Source: an uncultured Oscillospiraceae bacterium (GTDB taxonomy: Bacteria > Bacillota > Clostridia > Oscillospirales > Oscillospiraceae). From it: 40,417 nucleotides of DNA. The DNA lies in the NCBI GenBank assembly GCA_934659425.1, contig CAKUHU010000011.1, positions 1-40,417 on the forward strand, read 5' to 3'. How positions within the stretch are numbered: the stretch's first letter is position 1; each line of letters opens with the position of its first letter. The notes below the pieces were generated by a model, which was not told the DNA's origin, did not search any database, and was given only the letters and a program-made list of their open reading frames with translations. Both the position numbers and the translations under genes were made by a program. This document shows positions 1 to 8,306 of this stretch, piece after piece.

Positions 1-2015
1 CGCCACAGGAAGGTAACGATCTGTGCGCGGGTGCAGGGCTGGTTTGGCCCAAAGAGGCCGTTGCCAATACCGCCGGTGATGCCCTTTTCCTGCGCCCACT
101 TCACAGCCTCATAGTAATAGGCGCTGGTGGACACATCGCTGAACGGGCTTGTCTCAACTTCCTTGACAAAGGTAGCATTGATTTCAACCTTGCTGGCGGG
201 CATGGTAAAGGTATATTTGCCGTTGCCCTTATCAGTCAGTTTCAGTTCATTTCCGTTCTTATCGGTAACAGTAAGGTCATCCAACTGATAGCCGCTGTCA
301 GGCTTAACAGTGATGGTCACTGTATCGCCCTTTTCCGCAGAACGCGGGCTAACGGTCACGGTGCCGTTCTCCGTTTTGCTGGGAGTGGTCACGGAATAGC
401 TGGGAGAGCTGCTGCCGCCACCGGAGCTTTTCCGAACCAGAGCATTGATAGCGTCCTCAATGGCCTGCGCCATGGCGTCCACTTCGGTCTGCTCGGTAAT
501 ATTCTTGCCACGGACAACAGCATCAAGGGCTGCTTTCACAGCGGAAAAATCTCTGTAATCGTTCTCATTCAAGGCGTTCGCTTTTTCAATCGCCGCATCG
601 ACTTTGGTATAGTCAGCATCCTTATAAGTCAATGCGTTGACTGCCGCGGTGATGGCATCGGCCATCGCATTGACTTCGGACTGCTCTGCCTTGCTCTTGG
701 TTCTGTCAACAGCGTCAATCGCCGTTTCTACATCGGCATAATTTGAATACAGCGTTTTATCGAACTTTTCAGCGGCAGCAATCGCTTCGTTAACCGCGGT
801 GTAGTCAGCGGGGATATTGTTGTCATCCCACACAAAGGTTGGATGATTGATACCGGCAACCCATTTGATACCTGCCCCGGCATTGGTCTGGAGGTCATCA
901 AGGACATCTTCGGAGGTGAAGTTGGAGACAGCAGTGCCGCACGATGACTGGTCAAAGTTCGGGTCGGCACCCGCAGTACCGGCCTCCCAATCAACCACCA
1001 GCTTAACAACGGCTAAGTAGTTACCTTTATCTTCATCAAGCGTTACACCATCAGGAGGGGTATCCGGCCAAACGCAGTTGGTAACATGGGTTTTTACAAC
1101 GGCTGTGATCCAAGTGATATTGCCAGGCTCAGCGCCAGCAATGTTTTTTGTTGCAACCATGCAATTTTTGATTATTACACCAGGCTTGCTATCATTGAAG
1201 CTTTCAAAGTTTGCGCCGAGAACGCCACCTACAGCTGAATAGATATTATTGCAGGAAACAGAACCGCCAAACCAGCAATCAGTAATCGACGAACTGTCCG
1301 TAGAATTTTCCCACTGACCAATCAGCCCGCCAACGGTATCAACATGATTTTCATCGGATTCTGTACTGACAACCGTAGCATCTGAGCCACAGCCTTTTAC
1401 TTGTGTACTCCAAGTACATTGTCCAATCAAGCCGCCGACCATCTTGTCGCCAACATTGTTTTCTATCTTTCCGCTTGTATAGCAATTTTCAACTGTGCCG
1501 CCATTGACCCAATCCGCCAAAATACCGGCAAGCAACGAACCATCATTTGAGGCAATATCAGCATCTGTAACAAGCAAATTCTTTAATGTACCACCGTCAG
1601 AAACAACCCCGAAAAGTCCATTTCGAATAAGCTCGTCACCAGTAGAGTGATGATATAAATTCATGATTTTATGATGCTGTCCATCAAAAGTACCAGCAAA
1701 AAATCTTCCATGGTTACTGCCATCTCCAATGGGAGTCCACTGGGAGCCAGATAAGTCGAGGTCATTATCTAAGTAAATCGTTTTCTCTTTAAATGATACA
1801 GATGCAGTTTTGTCATTGACTAACTGCGCTAAACCTGCCAGCTGTTCAGCGGTGGTGATATGGTACTCAGACTCCGTCTCATGGCCGACATACCAGCTTG
1901 TGTCTGCCGTACCGTCCCATGTGTCAACACTATTATCTGTTGCTAACGCTGCGGTTGGCAGCAGAATCATGCATAGTGTGAATGATAGCAAAAGGGATAA
2001 GAGTTTTCTTTTCAT
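1..2015 (-). CDS. Secreted SLH-domain surface protein (partial, 3' end outside window)
   Basis: The frame stays open from ATG at 2015 to base 1, about 671 codons, with no stop in the window, so the C-terminus is missing. The start has GGAGG eight bases upstream. The N-terminus is a signal peptide (MKRKLLSLLLSFTLC... ending near ALA-TD). It is followed by GLUG-like repeats (GGLIGQ, GGVLGAN, residues about 150-270), two FIVAR-like helical repeats (DYTAVNEAI, DYTKVDAAI, about 400-530), a Ser/Gly linker, a beta domain (GTVTVSP...TFTMPASKVEINATF) and the start of an SLH repeat (FSDVSTSAYYYEAVKWA, GPNQPCTRAQ) from about residue 617. SLH repeats normally anchor proteins to cell-wall polymers, and the GLUG/FIVAR part suggests adhesion or display. 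Ligand unknown. Likely cargo of the element that ends near 2930. Confidence 0.88.
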   Translation of the reverse strand, partial: MKRKLLSLLLSFTLCMILLPTAALATDNSVDTWDGTADTSWYVGHETESEYHITTAEQLAGLAQLVNDKTASVSFKEKTIYLDNDLDLSGSQWTPIGDGSNHGRFFAGTFDGQHHKIMNLYHHSTGDELIRNGLFGVVSDGGTLKNLLVTDADIASNDGSLLAGILADWVNGGTVENCYTSGKIENNVGDKMVGGLIGQCTWSTQVKGCGSDATVVSTESDENHVDTVGGLIGQWENSTDSSSITDCWFGGSVSCNNIYSAVGGVLGANFESFNDSKPGVIIKNCMVATKNIAGAEPGNITWITAVVKTHVTNCVWPDTPPDGVTLDEDKGNYLAVVKLVVDWEAGTAGADPNFDQSSCGTAVSNFTSEDVLDDLQTNAGAGIKWVAGINHPTFVWDDNNIPADYTAVNEAIAAAEKFDKTLYSNYADVETAIDAVDRTKSKAEQSEVNAMADAITAAVNALTYKDADYTKVDAAIEKANALNENDYRDFSAVKAALDAVVRGKNITEQTEVDAMAQAIEDAINALVRKSSGGGSSSPSYSVTTPSKTENGTVTVSPRSAEKGDTVTITVKPDSGYQLDDLTVTDKNGNELKLTDKGNGKYTFTMPASKVEINATFVKEVETSPFSDVSTSAYYYEAVKWAQEKGITGGIGNGLFGPNQPCTRAQIVTFLW

Positions 2016-2082
2016 GTGGTAGACCTCCATTCCAATTTTCATTGTTTGCATCCATCTGCAATTCAACAATTTTTCTTTCTCA

Positions 2083-2111
2083 ATTATATATTGTTAGATA
2101 TTAAATATCAA
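2083..2111 (-). promoter_or_regulatory. Promoter of the SLH surface-protein gene with palindromic operator candidate
   Basis: On the minus strand a -35 TTGATA (2106-2111) and -10 TATAAT (2083-2088) are separated by 17 bp, about 70 bp upstream of the ATG at 2015. A 13-bp palindrome GATATT-A-AATATC (2097-2109) covers the -35 edge and spacer. It could be the operator of the divergent XRE regulator starting at 2178; that link is inference. Confidence 0.6.
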
Positions 2112-2177
2112 TCGTTCTCTGCCATCTAATTTTAGTTTTCTGCTGTGTGGGATAAAATATCAATAGAGGTGAGGCCC

Positions 2178-2429
2178 GTGGCAGAGAACCGCTATCCCGA
2201 ATTTGATAACACGCAGAAATTTATTGAAATCGGGTACAATATCGCATATTACCGCAAGCACGCTGGTTTGACCCAAGAGCAGCTTGCGGAGCGTGTCGGT
2301 ATCAGCCGCCAGCATATCGGAGCAATCGAGGCTCCTAACCTCTGCCGCCCCATATCGCTCGACTTGCTTTTTAATATCGCTGCTGTTCTGAACGTAGAAC
2401 CGGCGAAGCTACTGACATTCCGTGAATGA
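2178..2429 (+). CDS. Small XRE-family HTH regulator
   Basis: An 83-residue protein if translated from GTG at 2178, which is preceded by a GAGGTGAGG ribosome site; a longer reading from 2145 has no such site. It is essentially one Cro/C1-type helix-turn-helix: GYNIAYYRKHAGLTQEQLAERVGISRQHIGAIEAP, then LDLLFNIAAVLNVEPAKLL. It has no other domain. It is divergent from the SLH surface-protein gene, with about 160 bp between the two starts, so control of that gene (and of itself) is the simplest hypothesis. A strong hairpin terminator follows at once. Confidence 0.8.
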   Translation: MAENRYPEFDNTQKFIEIGYNIAYYRKHAGLTQEQLAERVGISRQHIGAIEAPNLCRPISLDLLFNIAAVLNVEPAKLLTFRE

Positions 2430-2432
2430 CAA

Positions 2433-2480
2433 AAAGACGCTTCTATGGCACAGGTTATCCCGTGTCATAGGAGCGTCTTT
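2433..2480 (+). terminator. Terminator of the small XRE gene
   Basis: An extended imperfect inverted repeat starts four bases after the XRE stop: AAAGACGC...CTATG...CAC, loop TTATC, and the complementary arm ending AGCGTCTTT. T-rich sequence follows on the plus strand, and a TTTTTG tract would follow on the minus strand, so it may act in both directions. Confidence 0.75.
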
Positions 2481-2533
2481 CTATTTCTCTTATAAAAGTA
2501 AAGTTGGGCAGCAAAAATGGGCAGAGTTTTACT

Positions 2534-2570
<37 letters not shown>

Positions 2571-2779
2571 GTCAGTGTATTGCGCCGGGAAATACCCTGT
2601 CAAGATTTTTTTCACGGCGCACACCTCTTTCTATCTTGAGCAAGCATGGTGGGGAAAATACCTTGCCAATCGTTCATTTGCTATAAAGAAATTATATCAT
2701 ATTCTTCGCTCTTTTCAACCCGATTTTCTCAGCAACGAGCGGAGTAATGTGAATTATAGAAGTGTTTTTGCAATGAAAA
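2571..2779. other. Non-coding stretch between microsatellite and terminator
   Basis: About 210 bp, AT-rich toward its right half (around 2680-2770), with no ORF that resembles a gene, no tRNA-like fold and no obvious promoter. With the flanking microsatellite and hairpins it forms the roughly 700-bp gene-free end between the XRE gene and the integrase. Confidence 0.5.
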
Positions 2780-2812
2780 AAGCTACCGCCTGCAAAATAC
2801 AGACGGTAGCTT
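2780..2812 (-). terminator. Hairpin terminator facing left, near the left attachment site
   Basis: The stem AAGCTACCG / CGGTAGCTT, with an inner CTG/CAG pair and a 7-nt loop, is followed on the minus strand by TTTTTT. It would stop leftward transcripts from the integrase. It lies 106 bp left of the core copy at 2918. The equivalent hairpin at 13214-13248 lies 110 bp left of the other core, suggesting both belong to related element ends. If 1-2930 is instead native chromosome, this would be the original groESL terminator. Confidence 0.7.
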
Positions 2813-2895
2813 CATACATATCTCGGCGCTTTTTCGTTGGCAACTGTCGTAAATTTGTGGTAAGTTTATCAGATTGCCAGCGAAAAATCCTTTGT

Positions 2896-2934
2896 TTTCA
2901 AGGCTTTGCGGGGACGGCTTAGTACATGCCGCCC
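2896..2934. repeat. Attachment-site copy at the integrase end (att core)
   Basis: It holds the 16-bp box TTTCAAGGCTTTGCGG (2896-2911) and the 17-bp core CTTAGTACATGCCGCCC (2918-2934). Both recur in the same order at 13337-13374, where the core is the last codons of groL (Gly-Gly-Met-Tyr-stop on the minus strand). The spacers differ (6 versus 5 bp). A detached copy of the groL tail here marks one junction of an integrated element. Confidence 0.85.
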
Positions 2935-2978
2935 TTCAAAACTGCAACTTTTTGAAGCAAAACGAATATAACGGAAAA

Positions 2979-3107
2979 CGTAGATTTTCGTAGATATATC
3001 AAGGCTTTGAGACGCTTTTTATAGTCTCCTTGAATTTGAGAAAATTCACACATTTCTACGCAAATCTACGCCGCTTGACAGGGAATTGGCGTAAGTTGTG
3101 GCGTAAG
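2979..3107. repeat. Integrase-side end repeats (putative arm-type sites)
   Basis: CGTAGATTTTCGTAGA (2979-2994) is repeated inverted as TCTACGCAAATCTACG (3055-3070), with one mismatch. TGGCGTAAG occurs twice in direct orientation (3087-3095 and 3099-3107). The TGGCGTAA motif returns three times at the opposite end (13276-13305). Sub-terminal repeats at both ends are what Tn916/lambda-type integrases bind through their N-terminal arm domain. Function is inferred. Confidence 0.6.
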
Positions 3108-3131
3108 CCAGCCAACTTCGTACAATGAAAA

Positions 3132-4286
3132 TTACAGGCTGCTGGCGATCTGTTCAAAGGCTCTCTCGACAGAATCAAAGCTGCTGTGGGTGTAGACATC
3201 CAGCGTCACGCTGGCGTTGGAATGTCCCATCAGATATTGCAGACTTTTAACATCAAGCCCAGCCTGCTGAACGTTGGTGCAGAAGGTATGCCGCAGCACA
3301 TGAGGCGTGATCCGAGGGACAGGCTTGCCGTATGCCTTTTCAAATCTCGCTTGCAGACCTCGCATATAGTTCTCCAAGTGCATCGCAACCTTCGGCATCC
3401 CTGACTTGTCCAGAAAGAGAAAACCGCTGTGACCGTCCACCAGCAATTCCACCTTTGGGGACGTTCTGGCTTTCACTACCCGCATCAGCGCCATGTAAAC
3501 CGCGTCCGTCATGGGGACGTTTCGGATGCCGCTTTTGGTTTTGGGCGGTGTGACGAAATAGGGCTTTTCCGCTGTCCGGCACAACTGCCGCCGCACATGG
3601 ATACAGCGCCGGTCGAAGTCAATATCTGCCCGTGTCAGACCGTACAGCTCGCTCACACGCAAGCCGGTTCCCAGCAGGATCACAATGTCATCATAGTAAT
3701 TCCCGCCGCAGTCCTGCACGAATTGCAGATACTTCTCCTGTTGCTCCTTGGTCAGTGCATCGCGCACATAGGCGTCCTTCGGCACTACATCAGACAGCTT
3801 GAACTTGAACGGATTCTTGCGAATGATGTCATCATCCACCGCCATTTCAAACGCTGGTCTGACAACGCTTTGCAGCACGCCGATGGTGTTTTGCTTGATG
3901 CCGCTGTCGTGCAGGAACACGAACCAACCCTTTGCATCGGACAGCTTTACGGTCTTGATCGGCTTCTGCCCGAACGGGTCGGCATGAATCCGCTTGACCG
4001 CAGAACCATACGAACGCAGGGAGTTTTGCTTCAAGCCCCGTTTCAGATTCATGTAGCGGTCAACCAGCTCTGCCACGGTCATTTCTCCCGCTGCATAGTC
4101 GATGCCGTCCGCCATGTCGCGCCGCAGCTCGTCCTCTTTCTTCCGCAGTTCTGTCAGGGATTTGGCGTAAATACAACGCCGTTTCTTGTGTATATCGGTA
4201 TAGCGATAGTCATAGGTGCCGTTTGCTCTCTGGCTCTCGCCGTCCTTCAAAACACGACCTTTGCTATCTTTGCGCTTTTCAGACAA
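3132..4286 (-). CDS. int: Tyrosine integrase (Tn916/lambda type)
   Basis: A 384-residue site-specific recombinase expected to integrate and excise the element. The N-terminus (RANGTYDYRYTDIHKKRRCIYAKSL) resembles the AP2-like arm-binding domain. A SAM-like core-binding domain follows (MTVAELVDRYMNL). The catalytic part has Arg in GTGLRVSEL, the beta-hairpin Lys in PPKTKSG, the box II HVLRHTF, the His of GHSNASVT and the nucleophile Tyr in DVYTH. The start is TTG at 4286, with AAAGGAG eight bases upstream. It lies at the end of the element beside the attachment core and just downstream of the excisionase, the usual arrangement. Length and motifs look complete, so it is probably active. Confidence 0.95.
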   Translation of the reverse strand: MSEKRKDSKGRVLKDGESQRANGTYDYRYTDIHKKRRCIYAKSLTELRKKEDELRRDMADGIDYAAGEMTVAELVDRYMNLKRGLKQNSLRSYGSAVKRIHADPFGQKPIKTVKLSDAKGWFVFLHDSGIKQNTIGVLQSVVRPAFEMAVDDDIIRKNPFKFKLSDVVPKDAYVRDALTKEQQEKYLQFVQDCGGNYYDDIVILLGTGLRVSELYGLTRADIDFDRRCIHVRRQLCRTAEKPYFVTPPKTKSGIRNVPMTDAVYMALMRVVKARTSPKVELLVDGHSGFLFLDKSGMPKVAMHLENYMRGLQARFEKAYGKPVPRITPHVLRHTFCTNVQQAGLDVKSLQYLMGHSNASVTLDVYTHSSFDSVERAFEQIASSL

Positions 4287-4429
4287 TTCAGAAACTCCTT
4301 TCCGTGAAAAGCGCGATTATAGGGATTGATACAAGTATATCATACCGAATATGCGATTTCCACTGATCTTGAACGGAAACAGACAACTTTTTCAAAGCGT
4401 CTCTGTATCATGGTTTTCACATCACTTTT

Positions 4430-4624
4430 TCAAATAGAATACGCCTGCTCGATGAACTGATCGAACAGGCGGCGTTTAATCAGGCGTTTGTTGCCCACCC
4501 AGAGGACGAATTTGCACCGGTCCTCATTGGTGATCTCACGCAGTTTGTTGATACCAATGCCGGAGTAAGCCGCAGCCTCCTCCAAGCTCAGATTGCTCTT
4601 TTCCCAAATCGGGATTTCCTTCAT
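4430..4624 (-). CDS. xis: Excisionase, Tn916 Xis family
   Basis: A 64-residue basic protein from ATG at 4624, with GGAGGG ten bases upstream. The frame is open further upstream, but those residues look non-coding. The sequence has the Tn916 Xis winged-helix pattern: an N-terminal IPIWEKSNLSLEEAAAYSGIG recognition segment, then KLREI, a wing around KFVLWVGNKRLIKRR and a terminal LFDQFIEQ helix. Xis proteins bend the ends of an element and steer the integrase toward excision. It is encoded directly upstream of int on the same strand, with a 143-bp gap. Confidence 0.88.
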   Translation of the reverse strand: MKEIPIWEKSNLSLEEAAAYSGIGINKLREITNEDRCKFVLWVGNKRLIKRRLFDQFIEQAYSI

Positions 4625-4864
4625 AGGCAGTTTACCCTCCATACAAAAATAGCCAGACAGGGCGAGGCGGCAACGAAGTCCGGCAACGGACTTCCAAAAA
4701 CCTCGAAACATACCCGGTCTGACGGTTGATTTACGATTATCCTTTTCTTCTATTTTTCTGTTGTTTTGGTTGTCAAAGGCAGAAAAAGCCTGACAGGACA
4801 GGGATTCTCCCGGCAACCAGCCCGGCAACAGGGCAACAACATGCTTTACAACAAGCCGCTCTTC

Positions 4865-6262
4865 TCAGAACGGCATCTCGATCTGCTCCGTGATCTCCAC
4901 AAAGCCGTCCGGGATTTCTGCGGCATGGTTGCCGCTGTCGGTTGCAGCTCTTTCGCGCTCCCAGCCCTTTTGCCTACCGTATCCGGCAAAGCTGCGGGGG
5001 TTGGAGAAATACGTCCAGCCGGTCACACACTGGTTCATAATCTCGTTGATCTCGCGGATTTCCCACTGCTTCGGCTCGTCAAAAGCATGGTTCAGCGCCT
5101 CCTTGTAAAGCTGCTTGGAACAGACGGTATCGCCCGTGTAGCTGTCCAGAAACGCCTGAATCATGCCCGCTTTCGTGTCCTCCGGCATGAAGTCCTTCTG
5201 ATGTTCTTTGAGATAGCGCACCATTTCCGGGCTGAACGTCAGCTTCCAGCCGCCTGCCCGGTAGATGGTCATTGCCTCCGCCCACACCTGCTGCAAGTAG
5301 GCTCTGGATGCGGCTTCGTCCTCCAAAATGTGAACCTCCGCCTGCTCCGGACAAACCTGCACCGGCAGAAAGCGTCGGTTGCCGGAACGGTCGAGGGGCA
5401 GAAAGTCCATTGCGTTGGACGTGCCTCCGAACACGCATTGCCGCAATCGGTCTGCCGGGTGGGTTTCATATGGAATTTTATAGACCTCCTTCTGGCGGCT
5501 CAGAAACGACTTGATTTCCTCAATGCTCTTGGCATTGGCGGTAGCAATCATCTCGGACATTTCGATGATCCAGTGACCTTGCAGCTTGCGGTACACGTTT
5601 TCATCGTCCAGCTTTCGCAGATCGTCGGAAAACCACTCGTCCTTTCCAGCCAGCAGCCGGAAGAAGGTGGATTTTCCCGCGCCCTGCCCGCCCACCAGAC
5701 AGAGCATGACTTCAAATTTGCAGCCGGGGCGAAATGCCCGGTGAATCGCGCCCAGCAGGAACAGCCGTAATGCCTGAAAGGTGTACTCGTCTGCCTCTGC
5801 GCCGAGAAAATGACGCAGGCAATAGCGGATGCGTTCCGTGCCGTCCCATGAGAGGCTATTCAGATAGTCCCGGACAGGGTGATAGCTGTTCTGATGGGCG
5901 GCGAGATCGGCAGCGTCCATGATCTTCTTCTCGCTTGTCAGATCATAATTTTCTTCCAGATACAGCCGGATGTACTTCATGTCCGTATCGGTCATGGAGG
6001 TGCTGGGGCTTCGGTCGTAGCCGATGGGCTTTACAATGTCGGTGCGGTCGGTCAGCTGATTGTAGGCAATCGCGCCGGAGAGCAGTGGATCATGCTGAAA
6101 CACCGTCAGGCAGTTCTTGATGCTGTTGCGGACACCGCCCTTTTCGGTAGTGTCCAGCATGGCTTTGACTTCCTCAACGCTCGTCGGCGGTGTCATGCTG
6201 CCCGCCTGCATTTTGAGCTGCTGCTTCATCTGCGGCGGCAAGCTCTGCCATTCGCTGCTCAA
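4865..6262 (-). CDS. VapE-like (virulence-associated E) P-loop ATPase/helicase
   Basis: 465 residues from TTG at 6262 (GAGG four to five bases upstream). The start lies 89 bases inside the upstream primase gene. The central domain has a Walker A GGQGAGKST near residue 193, DEWFSDDL, a Walker-B-like region around HWIIEMSEM, a sensor-like FGGTSNAMDFLPLDRSGNRRFLP and a helical C-terminus. This is the VapE/DUF5906-type pattern found in phage satellites and IMEs next to a primase. Such proteins probably drive element replication after excision. The overlap with the CHC2 primase gene suggests coupled translation and a joint primase-helicase function. Confidence 0.85.
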   Translation of the reverse strand: MSSEWQSLPPQMKQQLKMQAGSMTPPTSVEEVKAMLDTTEKGGVRNSIKNCLTVFQHDPLLSGAIAYNQLTDRTDIVKPIGYDRSPSTSMTDTDMKYIRLYLEENYDLTSEKKIMDAADLAAHQNSYHPVRDYLNSLSWDGTERIRYCLRHFLGAEADEYTFQALRLFLLGAIHRAFRPGCKFEVMLCLVGGQGAGKSTFFRLLAGKDEWFSDDLRKLDDENVYRKLQGHWIIEMSEMIATANAKSIEEIKSFLSRQKEVYKIPYETHPADRLRQCVFGGTSNAMDFLPLDRSGNRRFLPVQVCPEQAEVHILEDEAASRAYLQQVWAEAMTIYRAGGWKLTFSPEMVRYLKEHQKDFMPEDTKAGMIQAFLDSYTGDTVCSKQLYKEALNHAFDEPKQWEIREINEIMNQCVTGWTYFSNPRSFAGYGRQKGWERERAATDSGNHAAEIPDGFVEITEQIEMPF

Positions 6263-6809
6263 TTTTCCTCACTTCCTCTCCATATTCGATCACGACAGAT
6301 GCCCGCGCCTGTATATCCCCGCACAGCAGTTCGTCCAGCAGATATTCAACCAGCGAGAGCTTCTGCAAGGCTTCCACAAAACGCTGATCATAGCCGTCCT
6401 CCGGTGTTTGCGGAGCATAGTCCTCCTTCCAGCGGCATAGCAGCCGGTAATAGTCCAACAGCACACGGAAGCAATAGCGTTCCATGTGCTGATAATTCTG
6501 TTCGTCAATATTTTGTTGTCGCGGCTTGCTCATCTTGCCCTCGCCATCCCCATACGGAATGACAAAATCCTGTGCCAGCAGAATTGCGGCGTCCTTGCTG
6601 CCGATCCCGCGAAGCCGGGAAACGAAGTCGATCACATCCCCGGTAGCACCGCAGCCGAAGCAGTAATACCGGCGATCCAGCTTCATGCTGGGTGTTTTAT
6701 CTTCATGGAACGGGCAGCGGCACATTCCGTTTCGCTCCACCCGGATGCCATATCGCTCCGCAGCCTGCCGGGTGGTCACAGACTGCTTGACAGCTTCAAA
6801 AATGCTCAA
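6174..6809 (-). CDS. CHC2 zinc-finger DNA primase (element-encoded)
   Basis: 211 residues from TTG at 6809, with AAGGAGG ten bases upstream. The N-terminus is a CHC2 zinc finger as in DnaG: C-x-CPFHEDKTPS, then YYCFGCGATGDVIDFV, giving Cys-His-Cys-Cys ligands within residues 30-65. There is no TOPRIM or helicase-interaction domain, so it is much shorter than DnaG. The C-terminal half is helical and charged (EEVRKIEQRMAELAAADEAAAQ). It starts 15 bp after the relaxase stop, and its tail overlaps the VapE-like gene. It probably supplies template recognition in replication of the excised element or the transferred strand. Confidence 0.88.
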   Translation of the reverse strand: MSIFEAVKQSVTTRQAAERYGIRVERNGMCRCPFHEDKTPSMKLDRRYYCFGCGATGDVIDFVSRLRGIGSKDAAILLAQDFVIPYGDGEGKMSKPRQQNIDEQNYQHMERYCFRVLLDYYRLLCRWKEDYAPQTPEDGYDQRFVEALQKLSLVEYLLDELLCGDIQARASVVIEYGEEVRKIEQRMAELAAADEAAAQNAGGQHDTADER

Positions 6810-6824
6810 TAGGCAATGCCCTCC

Positions 6825-8306
6825 TTAGTGTTCGATTTCCTGCCTTTTCTGCCGCGTCGCAGTGTTCTGACGCTCCTGCTCATGCTGCACCTCCCAGATG
6901 TTGTAATGAATTGCCCAGAGCTTCTTTGCATCGGCATGAAGCGGCGAAAGCTCCGTCTGAATGTCCTTGTATTCCTGTTCCAACTGCTCCCGTTCCCTGC
7001 GCCATGCAGTAATAGGCAGCTTGCCGTCCTTGAAATACGGTTTCAGCTTGCGTTCTGCCATATAAAACGTCCGCAGCTCATTGTCGTGTTCGGCTTTATA
7101 CTTCTGCCGGGATTTCTCGAAGCGGATGGTTTTCAGCTTATCCGCAACAGGCTTTCCGGACCTATAATAGCCCACCATGCGTAACAGCTCGTCCAGCTCT
7201 TTGATGCGGGCTTGCTTTGCCGATGCCGATTTTTTCAGCGTGTCGATCTTGTTCTGCATGGCGTGAAGTGCGTTATCCAAATCATCCACGGTGTAAAGAT
7301 TTTTGGATTGTAAAAAGCTGAACGCCTCGGCATAACGCTGTAAGTTGGCGTTCTTCGCCTTATTGCTGTACGCGCCCTTGTTGCGATTAGCGCAGTGCAG
7401 CGCCAGCAGATCGTTCAGCATGGGCGGCTGGGGCTTGGCAAGCTCGGCTTTTATGTCCTTTAGCCAGCCGATCAGCGCAGCAATTTTCCCTTTTGCCTCC
7501 CGCAGCAGTGCGTTGGTTTTCTGAATAAAGCGATTGAGATCGCCCTTGTCGGTGCGGATACCCTTTGCCTCCATTGCCCGAATGGTGGGACCTTCGTGCT
7601 GAGTGGGGATCTGCTCCACACCCTGACGGGCAAAGCTGCGATGGTCGATGCGGCAGTCTAAGCCTTTTTCGGCAAACTTGGCGTTGCACATCTCAGCCCA
7701 TGACTGCCGCCATGCTTCCAGTGTTTCCGATTTGCCCCAGTCCGTTATGGGAACGGCGTTGAACACATAATTGCCCGCCTCATCCAGAACGCGATTTCCG
7801 TGCTCATCCAGCACATATTCCCGCCGCTGTTTGTTTCCCCATTTGCCATCCGGCTCGATGGGACGGATCGGACACATGACATGAAAATGCGGGTTGGAAA
7901 TGCCGCCGTCCTCCTTGTCTGGCTGATGCACGGCAAAGTCCACCACCATGCCGCGGCTCATAAAATTGTCCGATAAAAATTGCCTTGCAAGGTCGATGTT
8001 CTCCTGCATGGAAAACTCGTTCTGCAAGGCAATGTCAAAGCTGTATGCAAGCTGGGCTTTCTTCCCGCGCTCGGCTTTTTCTACCGCGTTCCAGAGCGTT
8101 TCGCGGTCTGCGTACTCTGGCGGTGCGTGGGGTGGCAGCAGGATTTCAGAGCAAATCACGCCGCCCTTGCGGGTGTAGTCGCTGTCCTCGCCGTAGTATT
8201 CGCTGTGCAGCTTTTCCCCGGCGCGATAGGCAGCAGCAGCCACGGCAGATTGCCCCGCGCTGCGCTTGATCTGCGTCACATGAAAATGAAATAACGCGAT
8301 ACTCAG
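6825..8306 (-). CDS. mobL: MobA/MobL relaxase (MobQ family), probable CTG start
   Basis: A relaxase that should nick the oriT at 8884 and stay bound to the 5' end. It shows the MobQ signatures: a catalytic Tyr in AAAYRAGE, the metal-binding NPHFHVMCPIRP histidines, then a coiled-coil C-terminal half (EREQLEQEYKDIQTEL). The first ATG/GTG is GTG at 8279 and would remove the family's first strand. Reading from CTG at 8306 adds nine residues (LSIALFHFH) and puts the Tyr at position 27, close to Tyr25 of RSF1010 MobA. That CTG overlaps the upstream stop (CTGA), and GGAGGTGA lies just before it, giving 493 residues. The start codon is inferred; the family is clear. Confidence 0.88.
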   Translation of the reverse strand: MSIALFHFHVTQIKRSAGQSAVAAAAYRAGEKLHSEYYGEDSDYTRKGGVICSEILLPPHAPPEYADRETLWNAVEKAERGKKAQLAYSFDIALQNEFSMQENIDLARQFLSDNFMSRGMVVDFAVHQPDKEDGGISNPHFHVMCPIRPIEPDGKWGNKQRREYVLDEHGNRVLDEAGNYVFNAVPITDWGKSETLEAWRQSWAEMCNAKFAEKGLDCRIDHRSFARQGVEQIPTQHEGPTIRAMEAKGIRTDKGDLNRFIQKTNALLREAKGKIAALIGWLKDIKAELAKPQPPMLNDLLALHCANRNKGAYSNKAKNANLQRYAEAFSFLQSKNLYTVDDLDNALHAMQNKIDTLKKSASAKQARIKELDELLRMVGYYRSGKPVADKLKTIRFEKSRQKYKAEHDNELRTFYMAERKLKPYFKDGKLPITAWRREREQLEQEYKDIQTELSPLHADAKKLWAIHYNIWEVQHEQERQNTATRQKRQEIEH

